Positions 16,312-25,085 of a stretch of 63,581 nucleotides of DNA are shown piece after piece; position 1 is the first letter of the stretch; every line of letters begins with the position of its first letter. A model generated the notes under the pieces. That model did no database searches, was not told where the DNA came from, and worked only from the letters and a program-made list of their open reading frames with translations. The position numbers were made by a program, and so were the translations under genes. Source of the stretch: SLQH01 sp964612995 (GTDB taxonomy: Bacteria > Planctomycetota > UBA11346); NCBI GenBank assembly GCA_964612995.1, contig CAZTGE010000004.1, positions 1 to 63,581 on the forward strand, in the 5' to 3' direction.

Positions 16312-18897
16312 TCAGTCGACCAGGTTGCGCAGCACCACCAGGCCGCTGAAGACCACGCTGACCATCACCATCAGCTTGATGAGGATGTTCAGCGCCGGAC
16401 CGGAGGTGTCCTTGAACGGGTCGCCGACGGTATCGCCGATGACCGTCGCCCCGTGGATCGGGTTCTTGGCCTCCTCGCGCGACGCGACCACATTGCCCTC
16501 GACGTCGACGTATTCACCAGCCTCGTTCTTGAGGTACTTGCCGCCGTGGGCACCGGCCTCGATCGACTTCTTGGCGTTGTCCCAGGCGCCACCGGAGTTG
16601 TTGAGGAAGGTGGCGAGCGAGAAACCGCCGACCAGCGCGCCGGAGAGCAGGCCGATGACCCCGGCGATACCCATGCACAGGCCGACCACGATCGGCACCG
16701 CCACACCGAGCAGCGCCGGCAGTACCATCTCGCGCTGGGCCCCGCCAGTGGCGATGCTCACGCAGCTGGCATAGTCGGGCTTGCGCTTCTGGTTCTCCTC
16801 TGACATGTCGCCCGGCGTATAGTCCATGATCCCGGTGAGGCTGCGGAACTGCCGCCGGACCTCCTCGACCATCTGCCCGGCCGCACGGCCGACGGCCTTC
16901 ATGGTCATCGCGGCGAAGACGAACGCCGCCATCACGCCGAGGAACAGGCCGCAAAGCAGCATGGGGTTGAACAGGGTGATGTCATACGCGGAGACGAAAT
17001 CGCCGATGCTCGCCTTGGCCAGCTGGGTCATGCGCAACTTGGGCTTCTCTTCGAGCCCGCGAGCCTCCATGACGCCGTCGTAGACCTCTGGCGGGATGGC
17101 CACCTCCTCGAGCGGCAGCGCGGTATCGACGAACACGATCGGGCCCTTGACGGTGACCGGCACCTCGAGCTTGTAGCTCTTCGAACCGTCGGGCGCGACC
17201 ACCTCCTCCAGGCCCTCCGGGCGCCTGGCCAGCTCATCGACGTACTGTTGCGTCAGGGTGATCTTCGCCGCACTGTCCGGTTCCTTGCCGATCCAGATCC
17301 GCACCTCTTCGAGATAGGAGGCCAACAGCGCCAGCGCGGTGAGCGCGGCCGAACCGATGGCGAAGCCCTTGCCGGTGGCGGCGGTGGTGTTGCCCAACGA
17401 GTCGAGCGCATCGGTGCGGGTACGCACCTGCGGGTCGAGACCCGCCATTTCGGCGTTGCCGCCAGCGTTGTCCGCGATCGGGCCGTAGGCGTCGGTGGCC
17501 ATGGTGATGCCGAGGGTGGAGAGCATGCCGACCGCGGCGAAGCTCACGCCGTAGAGTCCTGCGCTCATCTCCACGAAGCCGCCGGCAAACCAGTAGGCCG
17601 CGAGGATGCCGAGCACGATGGTGATCACCGTGACGCCGGTGGAGGTCATGCCGACGCAGATGCCCTCGATGATCGTGGTCGCCGGTCCCATCTTGGCCTG
17701 ATCGGCGATACCCCGGGTCGGCTTGTAGGAATCGGAGGTATAGTACTCGGTCGCCTGGCCGATGATCACGCCGGCGACGAGTCCGGCGCAGACCGAACCG
17801 AACAGACCCCAGGCGATGTACCCGGCCCAGGCCATACCCAGGACCACCGCCAAAACCAGGACCGAGGCGCCGCCGGTGCCGATGAGCAGGGAGCGCAGCA
17901 GGGTCTTCTGCGTCGCGTCCTCCTTGGTGCGCACCATGAAGATGCCCGCGATCGAGAGCAGGATGCCGATGCCGGCGATGATCAGCGGAGCGACCACCGC
18001 GTCGACACGGGTCATGCCCATCTGGGCCAGATGCGCCACCGGCAGGGCCGAACCCAAGGCGGCGGTGGCGATGATCGAACCACAGTAGCTCTCGTAGAGG
18101 TCGGCGCCCATGCCGGCGACGTCGCCGACGTTGTCACCCACGTTGTCGGCGATGGTCGCAGGGTTGCGCGGGTCGTCCTCGGGGATGCCCGCCTCGACCT
18201 TGCCGACGAGGTCGGCGCCGACGTCGGCGGCCTTGGTGAAGATGCCGCCACCCAGACGTGCGAACAGTGCCTGCAACGAGGCGCCCATGCCGAAGGTCAG
18301 CATGGTGGTGGTGATGTTGAGGTACTTGTACTGCATGCCGTCGTCGGTCAGTTGCCCGTCGACGACGTAGGCCGCATGCTGCTTGACGAAATCGAGGCCC
18401 ATCATCGACCAGCCGTTCTCGATGTGCTCGACGGTGAACACGAAGTTGTCGAGCAGGAGATACCAGACGGCGATGTCGAGCAGGCCGAAGCCGACGATGA
18501 CCAGCCCCATGACCGAACCGGCCTTGAAACTGACCTGCAAGCCACGGTTGAGGCTCTGCTTGCAGCCTTCGGCGGTCCGGGCGCTGGCCTGGGTCGCGGT
18601 CTTCATCCCGATGAAACCGCACAGACCGGAGAACAGACCACCCGTGAGGAAGGCGACCGGCACAAAGGGGTTCTGGATCTTCATGAAGGCCAGAACCGAG
18701 AGGATGATGAACAGCACCAGGAAGGCCAACGAGACCACCTTGTACTGACGGAAGAGGTAGGCGCCGGCACCTTCACGTACGTCGCGGGCGATGCCGCGCA
18801 TGGTCTCGTCGCCTTCCGACGAGCGCATCATGGCGCGGTACAGGACCACCGCGAGGACGAGGGCGATCACTGCGCTGATGGGGGCGATCATAAACAT
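16312..18897 (-). CDS. hppA: Membrane-bound ion-pumping pyrophosphatase, K+-dependent type
   Basis: This 861-aa polytopic pump couples pyrophosphate hydrolysis to H+ or Na+ export. The catalytic segment DVGADLVGKVEAG with DDPRN and DNVGDNVGD is intact, as are TDAYGPIADNAGG and GDTVGDPFKDTSGP. GNTTAATGKG has Ala then Gly where K+-independent enzymes have Lys and Thr, indicating the K+-dependent class; H+ versus Na+ cannot be settled by eye. It is longer than the usual 670-800 residues because of an extra hydrophilic stretch (about 538-628) between helices and a smaller one near 795. The start at 18897 has AAGGAG nine bases upstream; an ATG six bases later is less well placed. Confidence 0.95.
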   Translation of the reverse strand: MFMIAPISAVIALVLAVVLYRAMMRSSEGDETMRGIARDVREGAGAYLFRQYKVVSLAFLVLFIILSVLAFMKIQNPFVPVAFLTGGLFSGLCGFIGMKTATQASARTAEGCKQSLNRGLQVSFKAGSVMGLVIVGFGLLDIAVWYLLLDNFVFTVEHIENGWSMMGLDFVKQHAAYVVDGQLTDDGMQYKYLNITTTMLTFGMGASLQALFARLGGGIFTKAADVGADLVGKVEAGIPEDDPRNPATIADNVGDNVGDVAGMGADLYESYCGSIIATAALGSALPVAHLAQMGMTRVDAVVAPLIIAGIGILLSIAGIFMVRTKEDATQKTLLRSLLIGTGGASVLVLAVVLGMAWAGYIAWGLFGSVCAGLVAGVIIGQATEYYTSDSYKPTRGIADQAKMGPATTIIEGICVGMTSTGVTVITIVLGILAAYWFAGGFVEMSAGLYGVSFAAVGMLSTLGITMATDAYGPIADNAGGNAEMAGLDPQVRTRTDALDSLGNTTAATGKGFAIGSAALTALALLASYLEEVRIWIGKEPDSAAKITLTQQYVDELARRPEGLEEVVAPDGSKSYKLEVPVTVKGPIVFVDTALPLEEVAIPPEVYDGVMEARGLEEKPKLRMTQLAKASIGDFVSAYDITLFNPMLLCGLFLGVMAAFVFAAMTMKAVGRAAGQMVEEVRRQFRSLTGIMDYTPGDMSEENQKRKPDYASCVSIATGGAQREMVLPALLGVAVPIVVGLCMGIAGVIGLLSGALVGGFSLATFLNNSGGAWDNAKKSIEAGAHGGKYLKNEAGEYVDVEGNVVASREEAKNPIHGATVIGDTVGDPFKDTSGPALNILIKLMVMVSVVFSGLVVLRNLVD

Positions 18898-19131
18898 CCG
18901 CTCTGGCTCCTTGATTGCTGGGCCTTGGCGGCAAAACCGATGTACGCGATCGGACCATGCCACACGGCCAGATTTCCCGCACGCTTTGTACAAGAACACC
19001 GCCTCGCGCAACGAGAAATCCGGACGCATCCATCACATCAGGCGCTCACGCGCCCCTGCCCGCCGGCCCGCGAGTCGCAGGTCGCCGGACCGGCCATTGC
19101 GCCGCGCAGGGCCGGGTCCAGTCTGCGCAGC

Positions 19132-20067
19132 ATGCGCTTGCTCCACCGGTGGCCGCACGAGGCGGTCTGTCGTCGCTGCGGTGCCCACATGCAGAACGTG
19201 GGCATCGACTGCTGCGTCGAACAGGCCGACGACGGCGCCTGGGAGCTATGGATCATCCCCGAAGATCAGCGCAAACGCGCAGAACGTGAACTCGCGGCCT
19301 TCCTCGCCGCGCCGGACGACCCGCGCTTCGACGCACCCGGCCGACTCGCACGCCACCTCGACCGCGAAGAGAAGATCCGCCCCGAGGAGCCACTCCAGCG
19401 CTCGATCGTCAGGCCGGTACAGTACGCCCCCGGCCCGGTCACCCTCGGCCTGATCGGCATCGCGATCGCGGTGACCGCCTTCTGCAGCATCGGTGGCGAT
19501 CAGCTCGGTGTCCAGCTCTGCGACAACGCCCGCCGTACCGGCATGCTGACCTTCACCCAACTGATCCCCCACGCGAACTGGCAGGCGGCCACAGGCCTCG
19601 AGGCGATCCTTCACGGGCAGGTCTGGCGCCTGCTCACACCGATCTTCCTCCACTTCAGCATCCTCCACATCCTGTTCAACCTGTGGTGGCTGCACACGCT
19701 CGGCGCCTCGGTCGAAGCCCGGGGCGGCCGGGCCCGCCTCATCGCGATGGTCGTGATCCTCGGCGTGGCCAGCAACACCGGGCAGTACCTGTGGATGCGC
19801 TATGTGGAACACCAGGTCGGTTTGTTCGGCGGCTTCTCCGGCGTGGTCTACGGCCTGCTCGCCTACGTCTGGCTGCGCGGTCGCCGCGAGCCGCACTGCG
19901 GCATCGCCGTGCCCCCGGGCACCATGGCCTTCATGATGGTCTGGTTCGCCCTCGGCTGGTTCGGACTGATCGGCCCGATCGCCAACATGGCCCACACCGT
20001 CGGCCTGGTCGGCGGCTGCCTGTGGGGCCTGGCAGACGCCACGCTCGCGCTTCGGCGGCGTTCCTGA
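19132..20067 (+). CDS. GlpG-like rhomboid intramembrane serine protease
   Basis: This 311-aa polytopic protein cleaves substrates inside the membrane. The catalytic Ser236 lies in GGFSGVVYG and the catalytic His288 in NMAHTVGLVGG. The N-terminal 80 residues match the GlpG cytoplasmic domain, including a stretch like ERELAAFLAAPDDPRF, so GlpG-type is more likely than a generic rhomboid. Six or seven hydrophobic segments follow. The ATG at 19132 starts just before that domain; the frame is open far upstream, but that stretch is antisense to hppA. It diverges from hppA across 234 bases in which I found no clear promoter, and its stop abuts the next convergent stop (TGATCA at 20065-20070). Confidence 0.9.
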   Translation: MRLLHRWPHEAVCRRCGAHMQNVGIDCCVEQADDGAWELWIIPEDQRKRAERELAAFLAAPDDPRFDAPGRLARHLDREEKIRPEEPLQRSIVRPVQYAPGPVTLGLIGIAIAVTAFCSIGGDQLGVQLCDNARRTGMLTFTQLIPHANWQAATGLEAILHGQVWRLLTPIFLHFSILHILFNLWWLHTLGASVEARGGRARLIAMVVILGVASNTGQYLWMRYVEHQVGLFGGFSGVVYGLLAYVWLRGRREPHCGIAVPPGTMAFMMVWFALGWFGLIGPIANMAHTVGLVGGCLWGLADATLALRRRS

Positions 20068-20694
20068 TCAGTCGATCTCGGCCGTGCGGCGGTTGGTCTC
20101 CCACCAGTTCTTCCACGCCCGCTGCAGATCGGCGCCGTGCGATTCGTACCAGGCGCTCCAGATGCGCATGTCCGCTTCCGGATCCAGGTCGTCGACAGCA
20201 CGCGCGGGGACCGGCTTCAGGCCGTCGGCGCTGCGGCCCGAGACCGGGATCTCCTGATGGTCGAGCATCCCGCGCAGCGAATGCACCGCCTTGAGCGCAA
20301 CCTCGGGATGGGGGTCCTGCAGGCAATGGACCAGGGCGTCGACACAGTTGCGCGTGCCGACCGAGTCCAGGACCTCAATGCAGCCGTAGCGCACCGCCCA
20401 GTCGTCGGCCTCGTAGATCGCCTCGATCAGTTCGGGCTCGGCCGCTACCCCCTCCGCGGTCAGCTTGGACTTGGCCTCGTCGTAGGTGGCCGCAGCTTCG
20501 GGATCATCGATGTTGCTCCAGTGGTGCAGCTCGGCGATCGCCGCCTTGATCGCCTTGCGGTCGGCCTCGACGTGGGCATGGAATCCGCGGTCGAAGACCT
20601 TGGTCTCGGCCTGACGCGCCTTCTCACAGGATGCCGACAGCACGGCCAGGGCCACCACCGCCGCCGCGACCGGGATCCGCGCGTTGCCTTGCAT
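20068..20694 (-). CDS. HEAT-repeat lipoprotein
   Basis: This 208-aa protein has a lipoprotein signal ending in SASC (Cys23). Residues about 75-145 form HEAT-like helix pairs (ELIEAIYEADDWAVRYGCIEVL and a unit with ALVHCLQDPHPEVALKAVHSL), a scaffold fold for protein contacts. The C-terminus is Trp-rich (AWKNWWETN). GGGGAGG lies eight bases before the ATG at 20694, a strong ribosome-binding site that sets the start. It follows the lipid kinase gene by 26 bases and is probably co-transcribed with it. Function unknown; the lipidation points to an envelope location. Confidence 0.8.
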   Translation of the reverse strand: MQGNARIPVAAAVVALAVLSASCEKARQAETKVFDRGFHAHVEADRKAIKAAIAELHHWSNIDDPEAAATYDEAKSKLTAEGVAAEPELIEAIYEADDWAVRYGCIEVLDSVGTRNCVDALVHCLQDPHPEVALKAVHSLRGMLDHQEIPVSGRSADGLKPVPARAVDDLDPEADMRIWSAWYESHGADLQRAWKNWWETNRRTAEID

Positions 20695-20720
20695 GGGCCG
20701 ATACCTCCCCTTCGTTGTGC

Positions 20721-21698
20721 TTATGACGACGACGCCGCTGCCGGGACCTGACAATCGGCTGCGATCGGCGCGGCGGCCAGTACCCGCACCCGGCCGGCCC
20801 GGCGCAACTGATAGCGGCCCGGCATCGCCAGGCAAGGCTCGCCATCGTACTGCAGGTGCATGCTCCGACGCAGCCGGATCACGCAGCGATCCATCGGCGC
20901 GAGCCGCAGCGGTCGGCGCAGACCGCTGATGCCCAGCCCCATCAACAGCCCGGCGCCGAGCAGGAACAGGTCGCAGCGGCCGTCGGCCTCGGCCACATTG
21001 CGCCCGAGGTTGCCGCCGCCCGCGTAGCTGGGGATGTTGAGCAGGACCAGTGTCCGTCCCCATTCGGGCAGCGCACCGTTGTGGCCGTCGATCTCGAGCG
21101 GCAGGGGCGCGCCCTGCTCGCCCAGGCCCATCAGCGTGTAGATGAACTTGTTGCTCAACCGATGCCGGAACAGCCAGGGATTCTGTTCGCGCAGTGCGTG
21201 GAACCGGCCGGCGATGCGGGCATCGAGACCGAAGCTGCAATAGTTGTACCAGGTCGCCGTGAAGCCCCGAGGGCCGGTCAGCTCCCAGCGATCGATCTCG
21301 CGCACCGCGGCGCTGGTGAATGCCAGCACCTCGTCCCGGCTGATCCCGCCATCGCAGGGATTCCAGCCGAGATGACAGGCCAGATCGTTGCCGGTTCCCA
21401 GCGGCACCACCCCGACCGGCGGCATCGCCTCGCCCTCGAACTGGTAGGCCAGATCGAGCACCGAGGCCACCGTGCCGTCACCGCCGCAGACCACCAGCCG
21501 TCCGCCGCTGTGGGCGGCGCGCTCGATGCACGTCTGCGGGTCCTCGGTGAGCAGGTCGCAGACCCGATCGGGCGCCAGCGCCTCCAGCTGTTTCATCAGG
21601 CAGTAGCCGCGCTGACCACCGCTGCTGGGGTTGACCACGAAATACAGGCCATCGATGGCATCGGCAGAGGCAGGCATGAGGCTCCAGCGGGGCGGCAT
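20721..21698 (-). CDS. Diacylglycerol kinase family lipid kinase with a eukaryote-like accessory domain
   Basis: This 325-aa kinase has the DAGK catalytic motifs VVNPSSGG, GGDGTV (72-77) and PLGTGNDLA (99-107). From about residue 145 the sequence NYCSFGLDARIAGRFHALRE, then NPWLFRHRLSNKFIY and LNIPSYAGG, resembles the DAGK accessory domain of animal and plant diacylglycerol kinases more than the usual bacterial YegS/DgkB C-terminus. It ends with DGEPCLAMPG. The expected reaction is phosphorylation of diacylglycerol or a related lipid at the inner membrane. The start is either 21698 or the Met at 21677; neither has a strong ribosome-binding site. Confidence 0.88.
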   Translation of the reverse strand: MPPRWSLMPASADAIDGLYFVVNPSSGGQRGYCLMKQLEALAPDRVCDLLTEDPQTCIERAAHSGGRLVVCGGDGTVASVLDLAYQFEGEAMPPVGVVPLGTGNDLACHLGWNPCDGGISRDEVLAFTSAAVREIDRWELTGPRGFTATWYNYCSFGLDARIAGRFHALREQNPWLFRHRLSNKFIYTLMGLGEQGAPLPLEIDGHNGALPEWGRTLVLLNIPSYAGGGNLGRNVAEADGRCDLFLLGAGLLMGLGISGLRRPLRLAPMDRCVIRLRRSMHLQYDGEPCLAMPGRYQLRRAGRVRVLAAAPIAADCQVPAAASSS

Positions 21699-21910
21699 GG
21701 CGGACGCGAACGCCGGGCACGCCCGTGTCGCGCCCTATGCATACACTGCGGGAGGAGGTCTATCCAGGCCCTGTTACTCGACTTGACTGCCTTCGGCGCT
21801 GGAGGTACAAGTGGAAGGACGAACGCGTTTCCGATCGCGGAACATCGAGGAACATGCCGAGCCCGGTGGCGTATGGCCCGGCGGCAACGCTCATCGAGGA
21901 GGATTCGCAG

Positions 21911-22795
21911 GTGGACCCAGAAATCGAACGCCTGCGGAAGAAGGCGGAGAACTACCCCTCTCCATCGGTCTACAGCCGCCTCGCGGACCTGCTGCATCGC
22001 AACGGCGCACTCGACGAAGCCGACCTCATCTGCCGTCGCTGCATCAAGGAGTTTCCCCGCAAGGGCGATGTCTACGTGGTCCGGGCGCGAATCCAGCTCG
22101 CCCGTCAGCAACGCGCGGATGCAGTGGCCACCCTCGAGGAGTGCGTCAAACGCGACACCCAGAATGCCACGGCCCTCGAACTGCTGGCAGACATCGCCCA
22201 GGAGGACGGCGATCTGCAGCAGGCGATCGCCCACCTCGAACGCCTCCGCGGCCTGCGTGGCGATGATCAGGCCCTGCTGGATCGGCTGCGCCAACTCCAG
22301 GAGCGTCGCGACACCCGCGCCGGGTCGGTCGTGCCCGCGCGACACGACACCGAGACCGTCGACCTGACCAACTTCAGCTCCGGGTTGACCTCCTTTCTCA
22401 GCACGATGGGCACCGATGCCGTCGCGCCGCCGGCGGGGCCGAAACCGGCAAGCGGGAACCTGCTCCAACCGCTGTGCCAGGAACCCGGGGTCACCGGCGC
22501 GGTGGTGTTCGACACCCGCGGCCATCCCCTGATCAGCAGCGGCCTGGACACCGAGCAGGAGACCCTGCTCGCCGCGATGGCCCAAGACGTCAGCAGCTCT
22601 GCCGACGCTGCGTTGAACGACGTCTCCGGTGGTCGCTTCGCCTCCTGGATCATCCAATCGCACAAGGGCCAGCTGATGGCCTTCCGCCGCAACGAGGGCA
22701 GCCTGTGCCTGGTCGCGCTGACCGAGCAGAACGTCAAGGCGGCGCTGATGGAACTCAAGGCCCGCCAGGCCCTGATCGACCTGGGAGAGGCGTGA
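21911..22795 (+). CDS. TPR protein with C-terminal roadblock/LC7 domain
   Basis: This is the first gene of the MglA module, 294 aa. Residues about 10-140 form TPR-like helix pairs (DLLHRNGALDEADLICRRCI and a following unit), then a linker, then a roadblock/LC7 domain (about 190-294) with GAVVFDTRGHPLISSGLD. Roadblock domains of the MglB type act as GTPase-activating or scaffold partners of MglA GTPases. I chose the GTG at 21911 because a perfect AGGAGG sits eight bases upstream (21897-21902); in-frame ATGs at 21725 and 21854 would add up to 62 unremarkable residues. Only one base separates it from the next gene. Confidence 0.82.
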   Translation: MDPEIERLRKKAENYPSPSVYSRLADLLHRNGALDEADLICRRCIKEFPRKGDVYVVRARIQLARQQRADAVATLEECVKRDTQNATALELLADIAQEDGDLQQAIAHLERLRGLRGDDQALLDRLRQLQERRDTRAGSVVPARHDTETVDLTNFSSGLTSFLSTMGTDAVAPPAGPKPASGNLLQPLCQEPGVTGAVVFDTRGHPLISSGLDTEQETLLAAMAQDVSSSADAALNDVSGGRFASWIIQSHKGQLMAFRRNEGSLCLVALTEQNVKAALMELKARQALIDLGEA

Positions 22796-22796
22796 C

Positions 22797-23144
22797 ATGC
22801 AACAGGTCCTGAGCCAGCTCAACCAGGTCCGGGGCGTGGGCGGCTGCCTCTTGTGCAGCCCCGATGGCCTGACCATGGCCAGCGCGCTGCGCGAGGATGT
22901 CGACGAGGATTCCCTCTCCGCCAACATCGCCAACCTGATCAGCCACGCAACGGGGCTGGTCGACCGCATGACACAGGGCAAGCCCACCGCCTGCCACATC
23001 GCCGGACGCGACGGCGGATTGTTGCTCCTCGCGGCCGGCCCCGGATACTTGGTGGTGATCACCAATCCCAACGCCAATCTCGCCCTGCTGCAGCTCGAGG
23101 CGCGACCATTCGTTGATGCCATCGCCCAGCGGCTTAACCTCTGA
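22797..23144 (+). CDS. Stand-alone roadblock/LC7 protein (MglB-like)
   Basis: At 115 aa this is essentially one roadblock/LC7 domain. It has CLLCSPDGLTMASAL in the position of the family's first strand-turn-strand, a central helix and a closing strand pair (GLLLLAAGPGYLVVITNPNAN). It should form homodimers or heterodimers with the other roadblock proteins in the cluster and bind the MglA-like GTPase encoded next. GGAGAGG at the end of the upstream gene serves as its ribosome-binding site, so the two genes are coupled. Confidence 0.85.
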   Translation: MQQVLSQLNQVRGVGGCLLCSPDGLTMASALREDVDEDSLSANIANLISHATGLVDRMTQGKPTACHIAGRDGGLLLLAAGPGYLVVITNPNANLALLQLEARPFVDAIAQRLNL

Positions 23145-23191
23145 GCCAGGGCCCTGCGAGCGCCGCCACAACCAAGGGAAGATCGAAGCAC

Positions 23192-24547
23192 ATGGTACAG
23201 ATCAATTTCGGCCAACGGGAAGTCAGCTGCAAGCTGGTGTACTATGGGCCGGGCATGTCCGGCAAGACGACCAATCTGGAGATCATCCACCAGAAGGCGC
23301 CGGATACAGCCAAGGGCGAAATGGTCTCCATCGCCACCGAAACCGATCGCACGCTCTACTTCGACTTCCTCCCCCTCGACCTCGGTCAGGTCGCGGGCAT
23401 GCACACCAAGTTCCAGCTCTACACCGTCCCCGGCCAGATCTACTACAACGCCACCCGCAAGCTGGTGCTCCAGGGCGTCGACGGAGTGATCTTCGTCGCC
23501 GACTCCCAGGCCGAGAAGATGGACGAGAACCACGAGTCGCTGCAGAACCTGCGCGACAACCTCGCCGAGATGGGGCTGGTGCTCGAGGACCTGCCCTTCG
23601 TGCTTCAATGGAACAAGCGCGACCTGCCCACGGCCCTGCCCGTCGCCGACCTCAATGCCCAGATCAACACCATGGGTGTACCGTCCTTCGAGGCGGTGGC
23701 CAAGGACGGCAAGGGCGTGTTCCCCACGCTCAAGGAACTGAGCAAGATCGTCATCGACAAGCTCAACCGCGAGCACGCCCCCGCTCGCCGCCGCACCGCC
23801 ACCGGCCACACCCCGGTAGCCGGCCATCCCGCCACGCCCCAGGCCAGCGCGCCTCCGGCACCGGCGCCACAGCCGCCGCCGCGGCCGGCACCGGCCCCGA
23901 CTTCCGGCGCCGCGGTCCCCCCGGCGACCCACCCCGGCTTCGCGCCGACCCCCCGCGCCGGCACGCCGGCCCCGCCACAGCCACAGCCACAGCCACAGCC
24001 ACAGCAGCCGCAGCCGCAGCCGCAGCCGCAGCCGCAGGCCGCGGCCCCGCAGCAGCAGTACCAGCCGCAGCAGCAGCAGCAGCAAGCGCCGCCACGACCG
24101 GCCATGCCCAACCCGCCGCAGCCGCCACCCACGCCGCCGCCGCAACCGGCGCCCCAGGCGCAGGACCCACAGCAGGCCAAGGCCCGCCATCTGGCCAAGG
24201 CCCGTCCGCCCTCGCTCGATCAGCGCCGCGGCGCTCCGAACCAGGTCGACCTCGGTCCGACCGACCCCCACCTCCGCCGCTATCGCGATGCGCAGAACGG
24301 CGGCGACAAGAAGGGCGGCATGCTCAAGTTCGTCATGCTCGTCCTGCTGACGCTGGTGATCATCCTGGTCCTGTTGATCCTGTTGATGGTCTTCGTGCCG
24401 GCGGTCGACCGCGCCATCCGCCGGGTCGATCCCACCGGCCTCTCGGACATGGTCCCGACCCAACACGCCATACCGGCCCCGACCAGCGAAGGCGATACCG
24501 ACCCCGAGTCTCCCCCTCCTGCGCACACCGGTGAAGGCGGCGAGTGA
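23192..24547 (+). CDS. MglA-like small GTPase with Pro/Gln linker and C-terminal membrane anchor
   Basis: Residues 1-195 are a complete MglA GTPase: P-loop GPGMSGKTT (19-27), TETDRTLYFDFLP, the MglA-type switch TVPGQ (78-82), FVADSQ and NKRDLP (141-146). Normal MglA stops here. This protein runs on through about 160 residues rich in Pro, Gln and Ala, a basic patch (GGDKKGG), a hydrophobic helix (about 379-402) and a tail of about 50 residues that should lie in the periplasm, giving 451 aa. MglA proteins set cell polarity and drive gliding or type IV pilus switching, and are normally soluble. Membrane anchoring here is seen in sequence; its effect is inference. Roadblock genes flank it, the next overlapping by one base (TGATG). 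Confidence 0.88.
   Translation: MVQINFGQREVSCKLVYYGPGMSGKTTNLEIIHQKAPDTAKGEMVSIATETDRTLYFDFLPLDLGQVAGMHTKFQLYTVPGQIYYNATRKLVLQGVDGVIFVADSQAEKMDENHESLQNLRDNLAEMGLVLEDLPFVLQWNKRDLPTALPVADLNAQINTMGVPSFEAVAKDGKGVFPTLKELSKIVIDKLNREHAPARRRTATGHTPVAGHPATPQASAPPAPAPQPPPRPAPAPTSGAAVPPATHPGFAPTPRAGTPAPPQPQPQPQPQQPQPQPQPQPQAAAPQQQYQPQQQQQQAPPRPAMPNPPQPPPTPPPQPAPQAQDPQQAKARHLAKARPPSLDQRRGAPNQVDLGPTDPHLRRYRDAQNGGDKKGGMLKFVMLVLLTLVIILVLLILLMVFVPAVDRAIRRVDPTGLSDMVPTQHAIPAPTSEGDTDPESPPPAHTGEGGE
23970..24090 (+). repeat. Coding microsatellite in the MglA linker
   Basis: Tandem CCACAG hexamers (about 23977-24002), then CAGCCG and CAG runs, encode alternating Pro-Gln and poly-Gln in the linker between the GTPase domain and the membrane helix. 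Repeat-number changes in multiples of six or three bases would change linker length without breaking the frame. Confidence 0.75.
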
Positions 24548-25071
24548 TGGGACACTTCTCCGAGAATCAGGCCCTGCGCTACCGTCGACTCGCCTTCTAC
24601 AGCGAGGACGTCGACCGCTTCAACGAGCTGCTGCTCAACTTCATCAAGAAAACGGACGCCCATTGCGCGCTGCTGATCGACAAGGACGGCCATCTGGTCG
24701 CCCGCCAGGGCATCTTCGCCGACATCGACAGCGCCAGCCTCTCAGCGCTGGTCGCCGGCTCTTTCGCCAGCACCCGCGAGGTCGCCAAACAGCTGGGCGA
24801 GCCGGAGTTCCAGGTCCTGTTCCACCAGGGCGCCCAGCACAGCATCCACATCACCCTGGTCGGCGATCGTACCCTCCAGGTGGCGGTGTTCTCACTCCAG
24901 ACCAAGCCGGGCATCATCCAGGTGATGGCGCGTGAACTCGCAACCAAGGTCCTGGTGATCCTCGAGGAGATCGCCGGGCGGCCCCAGGAGCAGGCCGAGG
25001 CCCCCAAGCTCGACAGTGAGTTCTCCGACGAGATGAAAAACCAGATCGACGACCTGTTCGGCGGGCTCTGA
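24547..25071 (+). CDS. Roadblock/LC7 protein with C-terminal extension
   Basis: This 174-aa protein is the third roadblock/LC7 domain in the cluster. Residues about 15-130 hold the domain, with CALLIDKDGHLVARQG and a late ITLVGDRTLQVAVFSL strand pair. A charged C-terminal tail ends in DEMKNQIDDLFGGL, a likely amphipathic or peptide-docking helix. The ATG shares one base with the stop of the GTPase gene, so translation is coupled. A GTG three bases earlier is also possible. It resembles MglB-type partners that act on MglA, but which of the three roadblock proteins has GTPase-activating activity cannot be read from sequence. Confidence 0.85.
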   Translation: MGHFSENQALRYRRLAFYSEDVDRFNELLLNFIKKTDAHCALLIDKDGHLVARQGIFADIDSASLSALVAGSFASTREVAKQLGEPEFQVLFHQGAQHSIHITLVGDRTLQVAVFSLQTKPGIIQVMARELATKVLVILEEIAGRPQEQAEAPKLDSEFSDEMKNQIDDLFGGL

Positions 25072-25085
25072 GCGTAGGCGGCAGC

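Noticed and set aside
17248..19131. Long upstream in-frame extension of the rhomboid gene
   Set aside because: It is antisense to hppA and of low-complexity composition; the GlpG-like N-domain starts right after the ATG at 19132.
21725..21910. Upstream ATG starts for the TPR-roadblock gene
   Set aside because: These would add up to 62 residues with no domain. A perfect AGGAGG at 21897-21902 sits at ideal distance from GTG 21911, so the shorter start is preferred, though not certain.
23970..24120. CRISPR-like or tandem non-coding repeat
   Set aside because: The CCACAG and CAGCCG units are directly adjacent, without spacers, and are in frame within the MglA-like gene as a Pro/Gln linker.
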